Shown here one piece after another: positions 35,469 to 43,923 of a stretch of 64,000 nucleotides of DNA. The notes below the pieces were generated by a model. The model searched no databases. It was not told where the DNA came from and saw nothing but the letters and a program-made list of their open reading frames with translations. The position numbers and the translations under genes are program-made. The stretch's first letter is position 1. The number at the start of each line of letters is the position of its first letter. Source of the stretch: Sedimenticola selenatireducens (GTDB taxonomy: Bacteria > Pseudomonadota > Gammaproteobacteria > Chromatiales > Chromatiaceae); NCBI RefSeq assembly GCF_007625115.1, contig NZ_VMNH01000005.1:496001-560000 (forward strand), in the 5' to 3' direction.

Positions 35469-35933
35469 TTATCCCCGAATATTTGACCAGAGTCGCTTGG
35501 CCCAGGATTTTTTTCCAAGCATGGGTTGGGCTCCCGCCGCCAAAAAGAACCCGCTATATTGCATGTCCTCCTCCATGATGTGCTTGGCAAGCCAGACTTT
35601 AAGGAAATGCATTAACTCAAATCCGATGGCGTGCTTTCCTGAGGTAATCTTTTTTTGCAAGTCCACGATTTGTTGAATCAACTCTTCGTGTAGATCATGG
35701 TGCTCTTCGTAGCCTGGAAAATGGAGAATGCGCATAAGGCTCTCCTCTACGGCAAAGTGAATACGGGTATACTCAGTCAGTTCTGCAAGGATGCCTTCAA
35801 CAGCGTCGCTACCATGGCGCTGATGTATGGCGTCATGCATGCGATTGATCAGCCCAATCAGAATTTTATGCTGTTCATCAATCTCTTCAATACCAACGCT
35901 GAGTTCTTCTGTCCACGTAATGAAAGTCTTCAT
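35469..35933 (-). CDS. Bacteriohemerythrin
   Basis: A 154-residue oxygen-binding di-iron protein. The start MKTFITWTEELSVGIEEIDEQHKIL is typical, and GGGAG sits about 7 nt before ATG 35933; longer in-frame readings upstream are not supported. Iron ligands are visible in the hemerythrin pattern: His in EIDEQHK, His-Phe-x3-Glu (HFAVEESLM), the HHDLHEEL cluster, and HIMEED near the end. The C-terminal extension after QYSGFF is about 25 residues longer than classical forms and basic. Likely oxygen storage, delivery to enzymes or sensing in a microaerophile. It stands alone between engB and moaC. Confidence 0.92.
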   Translation of the reverse strand: MKTFITWTEELSVGIEEIDEQHKILIGLINRMHDAIHQRHGSDAVEGILAELTEYTRIHFAVEESLMRILHFPGYEEHHDLHEELIQQIVDLQKKITSGKHAIGFELMHFLKVWLAKHIMEEDMQYSGFFLAAGAQPMLGKKSWAKRLWSNIRG

Positions 35934-36070
35934 CGTAATCTCCCAGTAAATGAGAGGCCGGCAGGCCTGCATATATAACCACAAAATTTTTGCGGATATT
36001 AATGAGGATTTATCGACGAATAAACACAATAAGCGGCTTTAATTGATGAATGTCAGGAGAGTGACTGATA

Positions 36071-36553
36071 TTACGCTGTGTCTCTAGTCCAGTGGCCAGA
36101 CTTGCCACCAGCCTTTTCCAGCAACTGGACACCGTCAATCGACATACCGCGATCAACGGCTTTGCACATATCGTAAATCGTTAGTAGGGCTACCTGGGTA
36201 GCGCAGAGCGCTTCCATCTCTACACCGGTTTGCCCACGGGTCTTAACTGTAGCCACGCAGTGGACCGCAGAATTTTCTGGTTCTGCCGTGAGGTCAATGT
36301 TTACGTGGGTCAAGGCCAGTGGATGGCAGAGCGGGACCAGATCGGCGGTTTTTTTCGCCGCCATAATGCCAGCGACCCGAGCGATGCCAAGGACATCCCC
36401 CTTCTTGTGATCGCCTCGCTGAATCAGTGCCAGGGTTTCTGGCAACATGAAGATTCTTCCTTCCGTCACGGCAACCCGCAGGGTTTCCTGCTTCTCACCC
36501 ACATCCACCATGTGGGCCTCACCGGATTGATTGAAGTGGGTCAGTTTGCTCAT
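36071..36553 (-). CDS. moaC: Cyclic pyranopterin monophosphate synthase MoaC
   Basis: Converts the MoaA product 3',8-cyclo-7,8-dihydro-GTP into cyclic pyranopterin monophosphate, an early step of molybdenum cofactor synthesis. The 160-aa protein has the conserved [17 protein letters not shown] segment, the [14 protein letters not shown] active-site strand, and the terminal Asp/Lys-rich [11 protein letters not shown]. Its start overlaps the end of the phosphodiesterase gene by 4 bp, so the two are translationally coupled. moaA is not in the window. A MOSC protein elsewhere in the window may use the cofactor. Confidence 0.96.
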   Translation of the reverse strand: MSKLTHFNQSGEAHMVDVGEKQETLRVAVTEGRIFMLPETLALIQRGDHKKGDVLGIARVAGIMAAKKTADLVPLCHPLALTHVNIDLTAEPENSAVHCVATVKTRGQTGVEMEALCATQVALLTIYDMCKAVDRGMSIDGVQLLEKAGGKSGHWTRDTA

Positions 36554-37083
36554 GATTGGTGCTCTATGCTCTTGGGGATATCGAAGAACTCAAAGGTCAT
36601 CGTATCAAGATCAGCCATGGTATAGGTAGCAGCGGCGCCTCCGACCCCCCCCACAGTGCCTGGATTCACCAGCGTTGTCATGCCGCCACGAATGTTGGGT
36701 ATTTCCTGCAGTTTTACTGCATGAGTGTGCCCGCAACAGACCAAGTCCCAGTCGCCGGTGGCGGCCATGGCGCGTGCATAGTGGGGATAGTGGACCAGGA
36801 AGATCTTCTTCCCGCCCAGCTCTATGCCGGCATCCATCCCATAATAGTGAAGATGATTATCCGCGTTGCCAGCCAGTTGCCCAAGTGTAAATAGATCACC
36901 GGTGTTGTTTCCATGGATAACATGGGTAGGCAGATGGTGCTTAATTATGCACTTTAAAGTGCTTGGGGCGACCACGTCACCGCAGTGAACCACGGCTTCG
37001 GCGCCGCGTGTCTTGGCTTCCGCAACTGCGTAGTCGAGAAGAGGGATGTGGTCGTGACTATCGGAAAGTATACAGATTTTCAT
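36550..37083 (-). CDS. YfcE/MJ0936 family metallophosphoesterase
   Basis: A 177-residue calcineurin-like phosphodiesterase. Metal-binding motifs are visible in order: LSDSHDH (DxH), VHCGDVV (GDxx), GNNTG (GNHD-like, with Asn in place of His), and [10 protein letters not shown] (GHTH). The family hydrolyses phosphodiesters in vitro, with physiological substrates mostly unknown. The change of GNHD to GNNTG occurs in several YfcE-like proteins. It is coupled by a 4-bp overlap to moaC downstream and is preceded by two tandem hairpins separating it from ppa. Confidence 0.9.
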   Translation of the reverse strand: MKICILSDSHDHIPLLDYAVAEAKTRGAEAVVHCGDVVAPSTLKCIIKHHLPTHVIHGNNTGDLFTLGQLAGNADNHLHYYGMDAGIELGGKKIFLVHYPHYARAMAATGDWDLVCCGHTHAVKLQEIPNIRGGMTTLVNPGTVGGVGGAAATYTMADLDTMTFEFFDIPKSIEHQS

Positions 37084-37099
37084 GGGGGTTCCCGACGGA

Positions 37100-37141
37100 G
37101 CGCCATCTCTGGCGCGACGGTGCTGCTCGGCGGCAGCACCG
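37100..37141. repeat. Two tandem stem-loops between ppa and the phosphodiesterase gene
   Basis: GCGCCA-TCTC-TGGCGC (37100-37115) is followed by CGGTGCTGC-N6-GCAGCACCG (37118-37141), a 9-bp perfect stem. Both are GC-rich and lack T-tracts. They lie in the minus-strand leader of the phosphodiesterase/moaC pair, so RNA stability, processing or partial attenuation are possible. They could also be a repeat element. Confidence 0.65.
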
Positions 37142-37181
37142 TGTCACGACTCAAATGATGTCGTTCCTATCCTGCAAGGAA

Positions 37182-37730
37182 TCAGAAGTTAGGTTTTTCA
37201 GGGGCATCATTGTACATCGTGATGCTGTCCAGAATCTCTTTTTTCGCTTCATCAACACCACCCCAACCCTGAACGCGAACCCATTTGCCCTCTTCGAGAT
37301 CTTTGTAGTGCTCAAAGAAGTGGGATATCTGGTTCAAAGTATCTTCAGAGATATCTCTGAAGCTCTCAACCGTGCGATAGCGCTTGGAGAGCTTATCGAT
37401 TGGCACCGCTAGTACCTTGGCGTCATCACCGGCCTCATCAGCCATCTTGAGTACCCCAATCGGACGACATTTGATGACAGAGCCTGGGATTAGGGGGTAG
37501 CGGGTGACAACCAGTACGTCTACCGGATCACCATCCGCAGAGAGGGTGTGAGGGACGTAACCGTAGTTGCACGGGTAACGCATGGAGGTGGACATGAAGC
37601 GGTCCACAAACATTGCCCCGGTCTCCTTATCCAGTTCATATTTGACTGGGTCGGATTGGGCAGGAATTTCGATGATGACATTAATCTCGTTGGGTACATC
37701 GCGTCCCGAACTTACTCTATCCAGATTCAT
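37182..37730 (-). CDS. ppa: Inorganic pyrophosphatase
   Basis: A family I soluble inorganic pyrophosphatase, 182 aa, which hydrolyses PPi to drive biosynthesis. Typical blocks are [59 protein letters not shown] (Mg-binding Asp residues) and DDAKVLAVP, with [11 protein letters not shown] near the C-terminus. The gene lies beside pfp on the same strand with about 190 bp between, including a hairpin after pfp. The two enzymes compete for PPi, which makes the pairing notable. Confidence 0.96.
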   Translation of the reverse strand: MNLDRVSSGRDVPNEINVIIEIPAQSDPVKYELDKETGAMFVDRFMSTSMRYPCNYGYVPHTLSADGDPVDVLVVTRYPLIPGSVIKCRPIGVLKMADEAGDDAKVLAVPIDKLSKRYRTVESFRDISEDTLNQISHFFEHYKDLEEGKWVRVQGWGGVDEAKKEILDSITMYNDAPEKPNF

Positions 37731-37880
37731 GGGTTCTCGCCGTGCAAAAGTTTGAAATTGAGCCGACTATTAGACCTGACAATAAGCACTTTTTCAAAAT
37801 ATCTTATAATTCTAGGTGATATTCCCATAAGTTTATTAATGGATTGGACGCATGTTTCCCGAGAAAAAGCCGTTGATTGA

Positions 37881-37916
37881 CCCCCCATACCCTATTGAAT
37901 TACGGGGCATGGGGGG
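37881..37916 (-). terminator. Hairpin after pfp
   Basis: CCCCCCAT (37881-37888) and ATGGGGGG (37909-37916) form an 8-bp stem just beyond the pfp stop at 37923. The U-rich tract on the minus strand is not immediate: CTTTTT comes about 12 nt later. A terminator or 3' stabilising structure is likely. Confidence 0.55.
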
Positions 37917-37922
37917 TGCGTG

Positions 37923-39179
37923 TTACAGCTCGAAAGGAGGGAGTTTCTTTTCGATAACCGTATTCTTAAGCGTTACATACTCCGGCATGCCATTGTCATC
38001 ATAAGTTGGGTAGGCCTCGCCCTTGATCAGAGGGTAGAGGTACTCCTTACACTTATCGGTAATGCCAAAGCCGTCTTCGGTGATGAAATCCATCGGCATC
38101 ATCTTCTCAACATTGGCAACTTCACTCAGGGGTGCTTCACCAATGTGCCACTGATAAGGTCTGGATGAGTCACGCACGACGGTGGGCATGATTGAGTTTT
38201 TCCCTTCCAGGGCCTTCTCTACAGCGGCCTTACCCAGTGCATAGGCCTGTTCAACATCAGAGGCCGAGGCTAGATGTCTTGCGGCACGCTGCAAATAGTC
38301 GGCGACTGCCCAGTGATATTTATAACCCAGGGCATCCTTGATGATGTTCGCCACGACGGGTGCAGCACCACCCAACTGGGCGTGGCCGAACGAGTCGCGG
38401 GTGCCTTGCTCTGCAAGGAATTTTCCATCAGGCCAGTGACAGCCCTCGGAGACTACGATAGTGCAGTAGCCATGCTCTTTGACTTTTTCATCGACGCTGG
38501 CCAGGAATTTATCCTGGTCGAATTCAATCTCAGGGAACAGGGTGACCACGGGAATACCGTAGTCCTCTACCAGGGCGCCCGCCGCTGCGATCCAACCGGC
38601 ATGACGTCCCATCACTTCGATGACGAAAATCTTGGTAGATGTGGCGGCCATGGAGCGGACGTCATAGCTCGCTTCCAGGGTGGAAACGGCGATGTATTTG
38701 GCTACTGAGCCGAAGCCCGGGCAGTTGTCGGTGATAGGCAGGTCATTATCCACCGTTTTGGGGACATGGATTGCCTGAACTGGAAAGCCCATCTTCTCCG
38801 AGAGTTGGGAGACCTTGTAACAGGTGTCAGCCGAGTCACCGCCGCCGTTATAGAAGAAGTAGCCGATATTGTGGGCCTTGAATACCTCGATCAGGCGTTC
38901 ATATTCGCGTTGGTTCTCTTCCAGGCTCTTCAGCTTGAAGCGACATGAGCCAAAGGCCCCGGAGGGGGTGCTACGCAGTGCGGCAATAGTGGCATCGGAT
39001 TCCTGATTGGTATCGATCAGCTCTTCAGTCAGTGCACCAATAATGCCATTGCGGCCGGCATAGACGGTGCCGATAGCATCTGAGTGTTTGCGTGCGGTCT
39101 CGATCACGCCACAGGCTGAGCTGTTGATAACGGCGGTGACACCGCCAGACTGTGCATAGAAAGCGTTTTTCTTGGTCAT
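37923..39179 (-). CDS. pfp: PPi-dependent 6-phosphofructokinase
   Basis: A reversible phosphofructokinase using pyrophosphate instead of ATP (418 aa). The phosphate-donor loop reads NGGGDSAD with Asp115 where ATP enzymes have Gly. The next motif is PKTVDND with Lys141 instead of Gly. Both changes are the accepted marks of PPi use. Other motifs are MGRHAGWIAAAGAL and the IDTNQESD region. In sulfur-oxidising and methanotrophic gammaproteobacteria this enzyme also handles seven-carbon sugars or serves the Calvin cycle and gluconeogenesis. The neighbour downstream on the transcript is ppa. Confidence 0.95.
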   Translation of the reverse strand: MTKKNAFYAQSGGVTAVINSSACGVIETARKHSDAIGTVYAGRNGIIGALTEELIDTNQESDATIAALRSTPSGAFGSCRFKLKSLEENQREYERLIEVFKAHNIGYFFYNGGGDSADTCYKVSQLSEKMGFPVQAIHVPKTVDNDLPITDNCPGFGSVAKYIAVSTLEASYDVRSMAATSTKIFVIEVMGRHAGWIAAAGALVEDYGIPVVTLFPEIEFDQDKFLASVDEKVKEHGYCTIVVSEGCHWPDGKFLAEQGTRDSFGHAQLGGAAPVVANIIKDALGYKYHWAVADYLQRAARHLASASDVEQAYALGKAAVEKALEGKNSIMPTVVRDSSRPYQWHIGEAPLSEVANVEKMMPMDFITEDGFGITDKCKEYLYPLIKGEAYPTYDDNGMPEYVTLKNTVIEKKLPPFEL

Positions 39180-39245
39180 GCTTTCATCTTCCTCTCGTAA
39201 GTTTAGTAATAATTCTGTTTGGATCTGATTAGGCCGTTGTGGGCG

Positions 39246-39590
39246 CTATATATCGCCGCGCTCTTTCGCCTCGAAATCGGCCTGGGCCTGGAGTAGTGAT
39301 ACTACGCACTCCGTGATATCCGTGTATTCGTAGACCCCGGTGTTGTATTGGCGATAGGGTTTATAAAAAAACTGGCATCGGTATTTGCGATCACCCGTCT
39401 TGAAGATGACAAAATGACAGTTATTCCACTGCCAGTACCAGACTGGGCAAGCGCTCAACTCTCGGTCAGAGGGGCGCAGGCGAATCTCAGAATCTGCCAA
39501 TTGCAGTTCTATTTCCTGACCGTAGCGCTCATGCAGGGTTGTGCGAATGATCCAGGTTTCGTTATCTGTAATGTCGGGTATAGTCTGCAT
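39246..39590 (-). CDS. Hypothetical protein (114 aa)
   Basis: A soluble 114-residue protein that I do not recognise. I place the start at ATG 39590 (MQTIPDITDNETWII), which has AAGG about 6 nt upstream. A longer frame to 39731 exists but lacks support. The protein is rich in Trp and Tyr, with WYWQWNNCHFVIFKTGDRKYRC in the middle and a helical end (SLLQAQADFEAKERGD). It looks like an all-beta core with no signal peptide. It sits about 65 bp upstream of pfp on the same strand and may be co-transcribed, but no functional link is visible. Confidence 0.75.
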   Translation of the reverse strand: MQTIPDITDNETWIIRTTLHERYGQEIELQLADSEIRLRPSDRELSACPVWYWQWNNCHFVIFKTGDRKYRCQFFYKPYRQYNTGVYEYTDITECVVSLLQAQADFEAKERGDI

Positions 39591-39823
39591 GGTTACCTTA
39601 TGTTTTGGCCTAGAATCATAAGGATAACCTATCCACTGTGTTCTTGCCCAGAACAACAAGACATTTTGTGATTGACTTGGTGTGATTGATCCGTTTACTG
39701 TAGCGAACGCTTTAGTCTCCGACCAATGCAAATGTTGGATGCGGGCATGGAAAAAGCTAATTCATTTGTAAATTCAAGCTATTGCCCGTTGAAAAGTGAC
39801 CGCGTAAAGGTTAGGGTTACTCG

Positions 39824-40023
39824 CTACACCGAATTTAAGATATGAGGAGGGGGAGCCGATTCAGTCATTACTGGATCATTGCCAGGAGGCGCCGATAGAC
39901 CAGTCACCAGTACATACAGAGTGAACAGTCTACGAAACAGGCCAATTAAAAATAGAACGTCCTGTACGTATCAAACAAGCCTGGAGGAGTTTTAATGGGA
40001 CCATTAGTGGTCCCGTTTCTTTT
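39824..40023 (+). ncRNA. Possible small RNA ending at an orphan terminator
   Basis: The 39591-40047 gap has no plausible gene of normal size, yet holds a strong plus-strand terminator (39997-40022) with no upstream plus-strand gene. A weak sigma70-like pair, TTGAAA (39789-39794) and TAGGGT (39812-39817, 17-bp spacer), would start a transcript of about 200 nt. It would carry several GGA motifs (39845, 39851, 39872, 39884, 39983, 39986), loosely like CsrA/RsmA-sequestering RNAs. The promoter is weak, so this is tentative. Confidence 0.3.
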
Positions 40024-40051
40024 TCTGTCAGCCGATTTTTACCTTTGCTAA
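39995..40051 (+). CDS. Possible 18-residue hydrophobic micro-protein
   Basis: A very strong ribosome-binding site, GGAGGAG (39983-39989), stands 5 nt before ATG 39995. The frame MGPLVVPFLFLSADFYLC ends at TAA 40049-40051. The peptide is strongly hydrophobic. The first codons lie inside the hairpin of the orphan terminator, so expression would be limited unless the hairpin is opened. Chance or a role as leader peptide are both possible. It overlaps the end of pmbA in antisense. Confidence 0.2.
   Translation: MGPLVVPFLFLSADFYLC
39997..40022 (+). terminator. Orphan plus-strand intrinsic terminator
   Basis: GGGACCA (39997-40003), loop TTAG, TGGTCCC (40008-40014), then GTTTCTTTTT. A 7-bp stem with tetraloop and T-rich tail is a good terminator on the plus strand only; the minus-strand side lacks a T-tract. 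No plus-strand gene of normal size precedes it. Confidence 0.75.
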
Positions 40052-41391
40052 TCCCCAGCGACGGTCATTTGCTCAATCAACAATGAGCCGGTGCGAATGT
40101 TACCGCGACGCTCTTCATCCTTGCCCACAGCCAGCAGTTGAGTAAACATCTGCTTTAGATTGCCTGCAATGGTGATCTCTTCGACCGGATATTGAATCTC
40201 ACCCTGTTCGACCCAGAATCCTGCTGCTCCCCTGGAGTAGTCGCCCGTGACCATGTTTACACCTTGTCCCATCATCTCGGTAATTAGCAGGCCACTGCCC
40301 ATCTCCTTGAGCAATCCCTCCAGGTCAAGATCCCCGGGCGTGATGCTGAGATTGTGGGTGCCACCGGCGTTGGCGGTGCTCTGCATGCCGAGTTTGCGTG
40401 CTGAGTAACTGCTCAACAGGTAGGTTTCAAGTACGCCATCGTGAATGATCTGCTTGTCATAGGTAGCGACCCCCTCACTGTCAAAAGAGGCACTGCCCAA
40501 TCCACCTGGGATGCGTGGGTTTTCCTGGATCTGAATATGGGCAGGAAATATCTGCTCACCGAGATGATCGAGTAGAAAACTGGCCTTTCGGTAGAGACTG
40601 GAGCCGCTGATGGCCCCGACCAGATTTCTCAACAATCCACCGGCAATATCAGAACGGAAGATAACGGGGGTCTGTCGTGTGCTGATTTTACGTGCTCCAA
40701 GTCTGGCCAGAGTTCGTTCAGCGGCCATGCGACCTACCGCTTCTGCTGATTCCAGGTCGCTTGATTTGCGGCCCACGGTGTACCAGTAGTCACGTTGCAT
40801 AGCACCACTCTGCTCACCTATTACTGAGCAGCTCAGACTATGTCGACTGCTTGGATATCCCCCCACAAAGCCATGGCTGTTTCCATACACATGTAGTCCG
40901 CTGTGGCTGTTGATTCCAGCCCCTTCGGTGTTACTGATTCTTGGGTCGGACTCCAGGGCGGCACGCTCGCAGGCAATACCCAGTTCAATGGCGGCTTCAG
41001 GTGTAAGATCCCAGGGATGATAGAGATCAAGATCAGGTAGGTTGGTCGCCATGCGATCCGCATCGGCCAATCCGCTGTAGGGATCTTCATTGGTGAATCG
41101 GGCTATGTTGCAGGCAGCACGAACGGTATCCCTGACAGCCTCTGGCTTGAAATCAGAGGTGCTGGCGGAACCTTTCTTCTGGCCAAAATAGACCGTGATA
41201 CCAAGCCCTTGGTCGCGGGTGTGTTCTATGGTTTCAACATCGCCTTTGCGAACATTGATGGAGAGTCCGCTATCACTGGATGCGGCCGCTTCTGCAGCAG
41301 TGGCTCCAAGTTGTTTTGCCTCACTCAGAAGATCATGGACCATCTGCTCAAGCTGTGCCTGACGAATTGTCATCGAATTTTGTTCACTCAT
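40048..41391 (-). CDS. pmbA: Metalloprotease subunit PmbA (TldE)
   Basis: The non-metal-binding subunit of the TldD/TldE heterodimer, which degrades unfolded peptides and processes microcin B17 and other RiPPs in enterics. Start ATG 41391 (447 aa) gives MSEQNSMTIRQAQLEQMVHDLL and leaves 22 bp after tldD. An in-frame ATG at 41433 would overlap tldD by 20 bp. Features include SINVRKGDVETIEHTRDQGLGI, SGSSLYRKASFLLD and the C-terminal NMVTGDYSRGAAGFWVE, as in the PmbA family. It lacks the HExxxH of TldD. It is the last gene of the maf-rng-yhdP-nitrilase-tldD-pmbA block. Confidence 0.95.
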   Translation of the reverse strand: MSEQNSMTIRQAQLEQMVHDLLSEAKQLGATAAEAAASSDSGLSINVRKGDVETIEHTRDQGLGITVYFGQKKGSASTSDFKPEAVRDTVRAACNIARFTNEDPYSGLADADRMATNLPDLDLYHPWDLTPEAAIELGIACERAALESDPRISNTEGAGINSHSGLHVYGNSHGFVGGYPSSRHSLSCSVIGEQSGAMQRDYWYTVGRKSSDLESAEAVGRMAAERTLARLGARKISTRQTPVIFRSDIAGGLLRNLVGAISGSSLYRKASFLLDHLGEQIFPAHIQIQENPRIPGGLGSASFDSEGVATYDKQIIHDGVLETYLLSSYSARKLGMQSTANAGGTHNLSITPGDLDLEGLLKEMGSGLLITEMMGQGVNMVTGDYSRGAAGFWVEQGEIQYPVEEITIAGNLKQMFTQLLAVGKDEERRGNIRTGSLLIEQMTVAGD

Positions 41392-41413
41392 GGAATTGTC
41401 TCGTTGGAAGAGG

Positions 41414-42856
41414 TCAGGCGCTGGTGCCGCCAACGGTCAGATTGTCGATTTTAAGGGTAGGTTGTCCGACGCCAACAGGTACACTCTGCCCCTCTTTACC
41501 ACAGGTGCCGACGCCTGCGTCTAGCTCAAGATCATTACCGATCATACTGACTTCAGTCAGCACGTCTGGGCCACTACCGATGAGCGTTGCCCCTTTCACC
41601 GGACGTGTCACCTTGCCATTTTCAATCAAGTACGCTTCGCTGGCAGAGAAGACGAATTTCCCCGAGGTAATGTCGACTTGTCCCCCACCAAAATTGACCG
41701 CATAGAGGCCACGTTTGACCGAGGAGATGATCTCGCCTGGGTCATGCTTGCCTGGCAACATGTAGGTGTTGGTCATGCGAGGCAGGGGGAGGTGGGCATA
41801 GGATTCACGGCGACCATTTCCGGTTGATCGTGTGCCCATCAGGTGCGCATTATGTTTATCCTGCATGTAGCCTTTAAGTATGCCGTCTTCTATGAGTACG
41901 GTGTACTCGGAGGGCGTGCCTTCGTCATCAATATTGAGCGAGCCCCTGCGCCCCGGCAAGGTGCCGTCATCGACCACGGTGCAGCCGCTGGCAGCGACTT
42001 TTTCGCCCATGCGACTCGAAAAAGCGGACGTCCCTTTACGATTGAAGTCACCTTCCAGTCCATGGCCAATGGCCTCGTGTAACAAAATACCTGGCCACCC
42101 CGATCCCAGAACGACAGTCATGGTGCCTGCCGGTGCTGCCTCGGCTTCTAAATTTATCAGCGCCTGTCGGACAGCTTCACGAGCGTAGCCGAGTGCGCGG
42201 TCCTCATCAATAAAGAACTGGAAGCCCTCGCGGGCGCCGCCGCCGCTGGAGCCTTGCTCTCTCTGTCCTTCCGATTCGACAATAACATGTACATTACAGC
42301 GTACCAGGGGGCGGATATCAGCGCAGAGTGTGCCGTCACTGGCGGCGACCAGTACCACATCATGGGCGGATACAAGACTGGCGATGACCTGCTGGACGCG
42401 TGGGTCTTCCTTCCGGGCCTCTGCATCCAGTTTGCGCAGCAGCGCAATCTTTTCATCCTCTGTCATGGTTTCTAGCGGGTTGATTGGCGCATAGAGTTGT
42501 TGGGTTGTAGTGGTTCGGGCTAGACGGGTTTTACCTTGAGCCCCGGCTCGGGCAATGGCTCGTGCCGTACGCCCCGCGTCTAGCAGACTGGGTAGGGCAA
42601 TCTCATCGGTGTAGGCAAAGCCGGTTTTTTCGCCACTGATCGCCCGTACCCCGACGCCTTGCTCAATATTGTAATTGCCATCCCGGATGATACCGTCTTC
42701 CAGTACCCAGGACTCGAGACGGCTGGCCTGGAAGTAGATGTCTGCGGCATCAATCTGTGAAGTCAGCAACTGATCCATGACCCGGTCAAGGTCGCTGTCA
42801 TTGAGGGATGCCGGTGTAAGAAGGGTGTTACGAACTATCTCTAATGTGTCTGCCAT
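41414..42856 (-). CDS. tldD: Metalloprotease TldD
   Basis: The zinc-bearing subunit of the TldD/TldE protease, 480 aa. The metal-binding motif [11 protein letters not shown] (HExxxH) lies in the middle of the protein, and the C-terminal conserved block includes [19 protein letters not shown] and [20 protein letters not shown]. It reads into pmbA with 22 bp between. In many gammaproteobacteria tldD follows yhdP and a nitrilase gene, exactly as here. Peptide substrates are unknown, and no RiPP precursor gene is seen nearby. Cytoplasmic. Confidence 0.96.
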   Translation of the reverse strand: MADTLEIVRNTLLTPASLNDSDLDRVMDQLLTSQIDAADIYFQASRLESWVLEDGIIRDGNYNIEQGVGVRAISGEKTGFAYTDEIALPSLLDAGRTARAIARAGAQGKTRLARTTTTQQLYAPINPLETMTEDEKIALLRKLDAEARKEDPRVQQVIASLVSAHDVVLVAASDGTLCADIRPLVRCNVHVIVESEGQREQGSSGGGAREGFQFFIDEDRALGYAREAVRQALINLEAEAAPAGTMTVVLGSGWPGILLHEAIGHGLEGDFNRKGTSAFSSRMGEKVAASGCTVVDDGTLPGRRGSLNIDDEGTPSEYTVLIEDGILKGYMQDKHNAHLMGTRSTGNGRRESYAHLPLPRMTNTYMLPGKHDPGEIISSVKRGLYAVNFGGGQVDITSGKFVFSASEAYLIENGKVTRPVKGATLIGSGPDVLTEVSMIGNDLELDAGVGTCGKEGQSVPVGVGQPTLKIDNLTVGGTSA

Positions 42857-42998
42857 GCCGATGTCTTAATCAATCCGAGTCTATTGGTTTGGGAGCCGCA
42901 GCAACGCATTTTCGCCGCTCGTTTGAATACTCTCTTGCCACAGCGCCGAATATTGGCGCTGCATATATGCAGTATATAGGGTAGACAGCGAATAAGCG

Positions 42999-43820
42999 CT
43001 AGAGTTTGCGGTGATTGATGGTTGGGAAGTTGCGTCGCAGTGAAGCCAGGTAACCCAGGTCCAGCTTGCAGCTGACAGATCCGGTCCCCCGCGGTACCTG
43101 GGAGAGGATATTGCCCCAGGGGTCCACGATCATGCTATGACCATGGGTTTCGCGTCCATTTATGTGAAATCCACCTTGAGCGGCGGCGACAACATAGGAG
43201 AGGTTTTCAATCGCTCGGGCACGTACCAGGGTGTCCCAGTGCGCCTTGCCCGTAATGGCGGTGAAGGAGGATGGCATACAGGCAATCTCCATCCCTTTAT
43301 CAAGCAGTTTACGAAACAGCTCAGGAAAGCGCAGGTCATAACAGACGGCTATACCGAGCCTGCCAAAAGGCGAGTCCAGGACGACGATTTCATCGCCCGC
43401 TTCTATGGTCTCTGACTCAACGTAGCGCTCATTGGCTTCCACGAGGTTAACATCAAACAGGTGGATCTTGTCATAACGGCCAACACGTTTTCCCTGCGCA
43501 TCGTAGACGATACAGGCCGCGCGTACTTTGCTGTTATCGTGCGCTTCCAGAGGGAGCGTGCCACCCACCACCCAGATTTCGTGGCGCTTTGCCAGATGGC
43601 TGAGAAACTCTTGAAGTGGGCCATCGTTATCGATTTCCCGGAGTGCGCAGAGGTCACGATCCTGTTTACCCATGAAGGCAAAGTTTTCGGGTAGTACGAC
43701 CAAGCCAGCGCCGTTATCTACGGCTTCGGTGACAAGACGCTCAACCTCGAGCAGATTGGCGCTGACATTAGGCCCCGTGGCCATTTGTATAGCTGATACT
43801 CTTGAACGCTCTTTATTCAT
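42999..43820 (-). CDS. Nitrilase superfamily amidohydrolase (YafV/Nit-like)
   Basis: A 273-residue carbon-nitrogen hydrolase with the full catalytic triad: Glu45 (LPENFAFMG), Lys118 (YDKIHLFDV) and Cys160 (GIAVCYDLRFPEL). It closely follows the Nit1/Nit2 branch, whose members repair or remove deaminated glutathione and omega-amides. It lies between yhdP and tldD on the same strand, a conserved gammaproteobacterial order. The YhdP stop is about 100 bp upstream. The exact substrate is not shown, and deaminated glutathione is a family-based suggestion. Confidence 0.93.
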   Translation of the reverse strand: MNKERSRVSAIQMATGPNVSANLLEVERLVTEAVDNGAGLVVLPENFAFMGKQDRDLCALREIDNDGPLQEFLSHLAKRHEIWVVGGTLPLEAHDNSKVRAACIVYDAQGKRVGRYDKIHLFDVNLVEANERYVESETIEAGDEIVVLDSPFGRLGIAVCYDLRFPELFRKLLDKGMEIACMPSSFTAITGKAHWDTLVRARAIENLSYVVAAAQGGFHINGRETHGHSMIVDPWGNILSQVPRGTGSVSCKLDLGYLASLRRNFPTINHRKL

Positions 43821-43923
43821 GATGGCTGCATGATTCCTTGGTTATTTAGAGACAATACTGCTGTCGCTATTTTTTCTGAGCATAGCATTATCCGTTATCA
43901 GTGACCAAGCATGGGGCGGTGGC

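Noticed and set aside
36550-37160. Molybdenum-cofactor riboswitch before moaC
   Set aside because: moaC is coupled to the upstream phosphodiesterase gene and the two hairpins do not show the known MOCO RNA layout.
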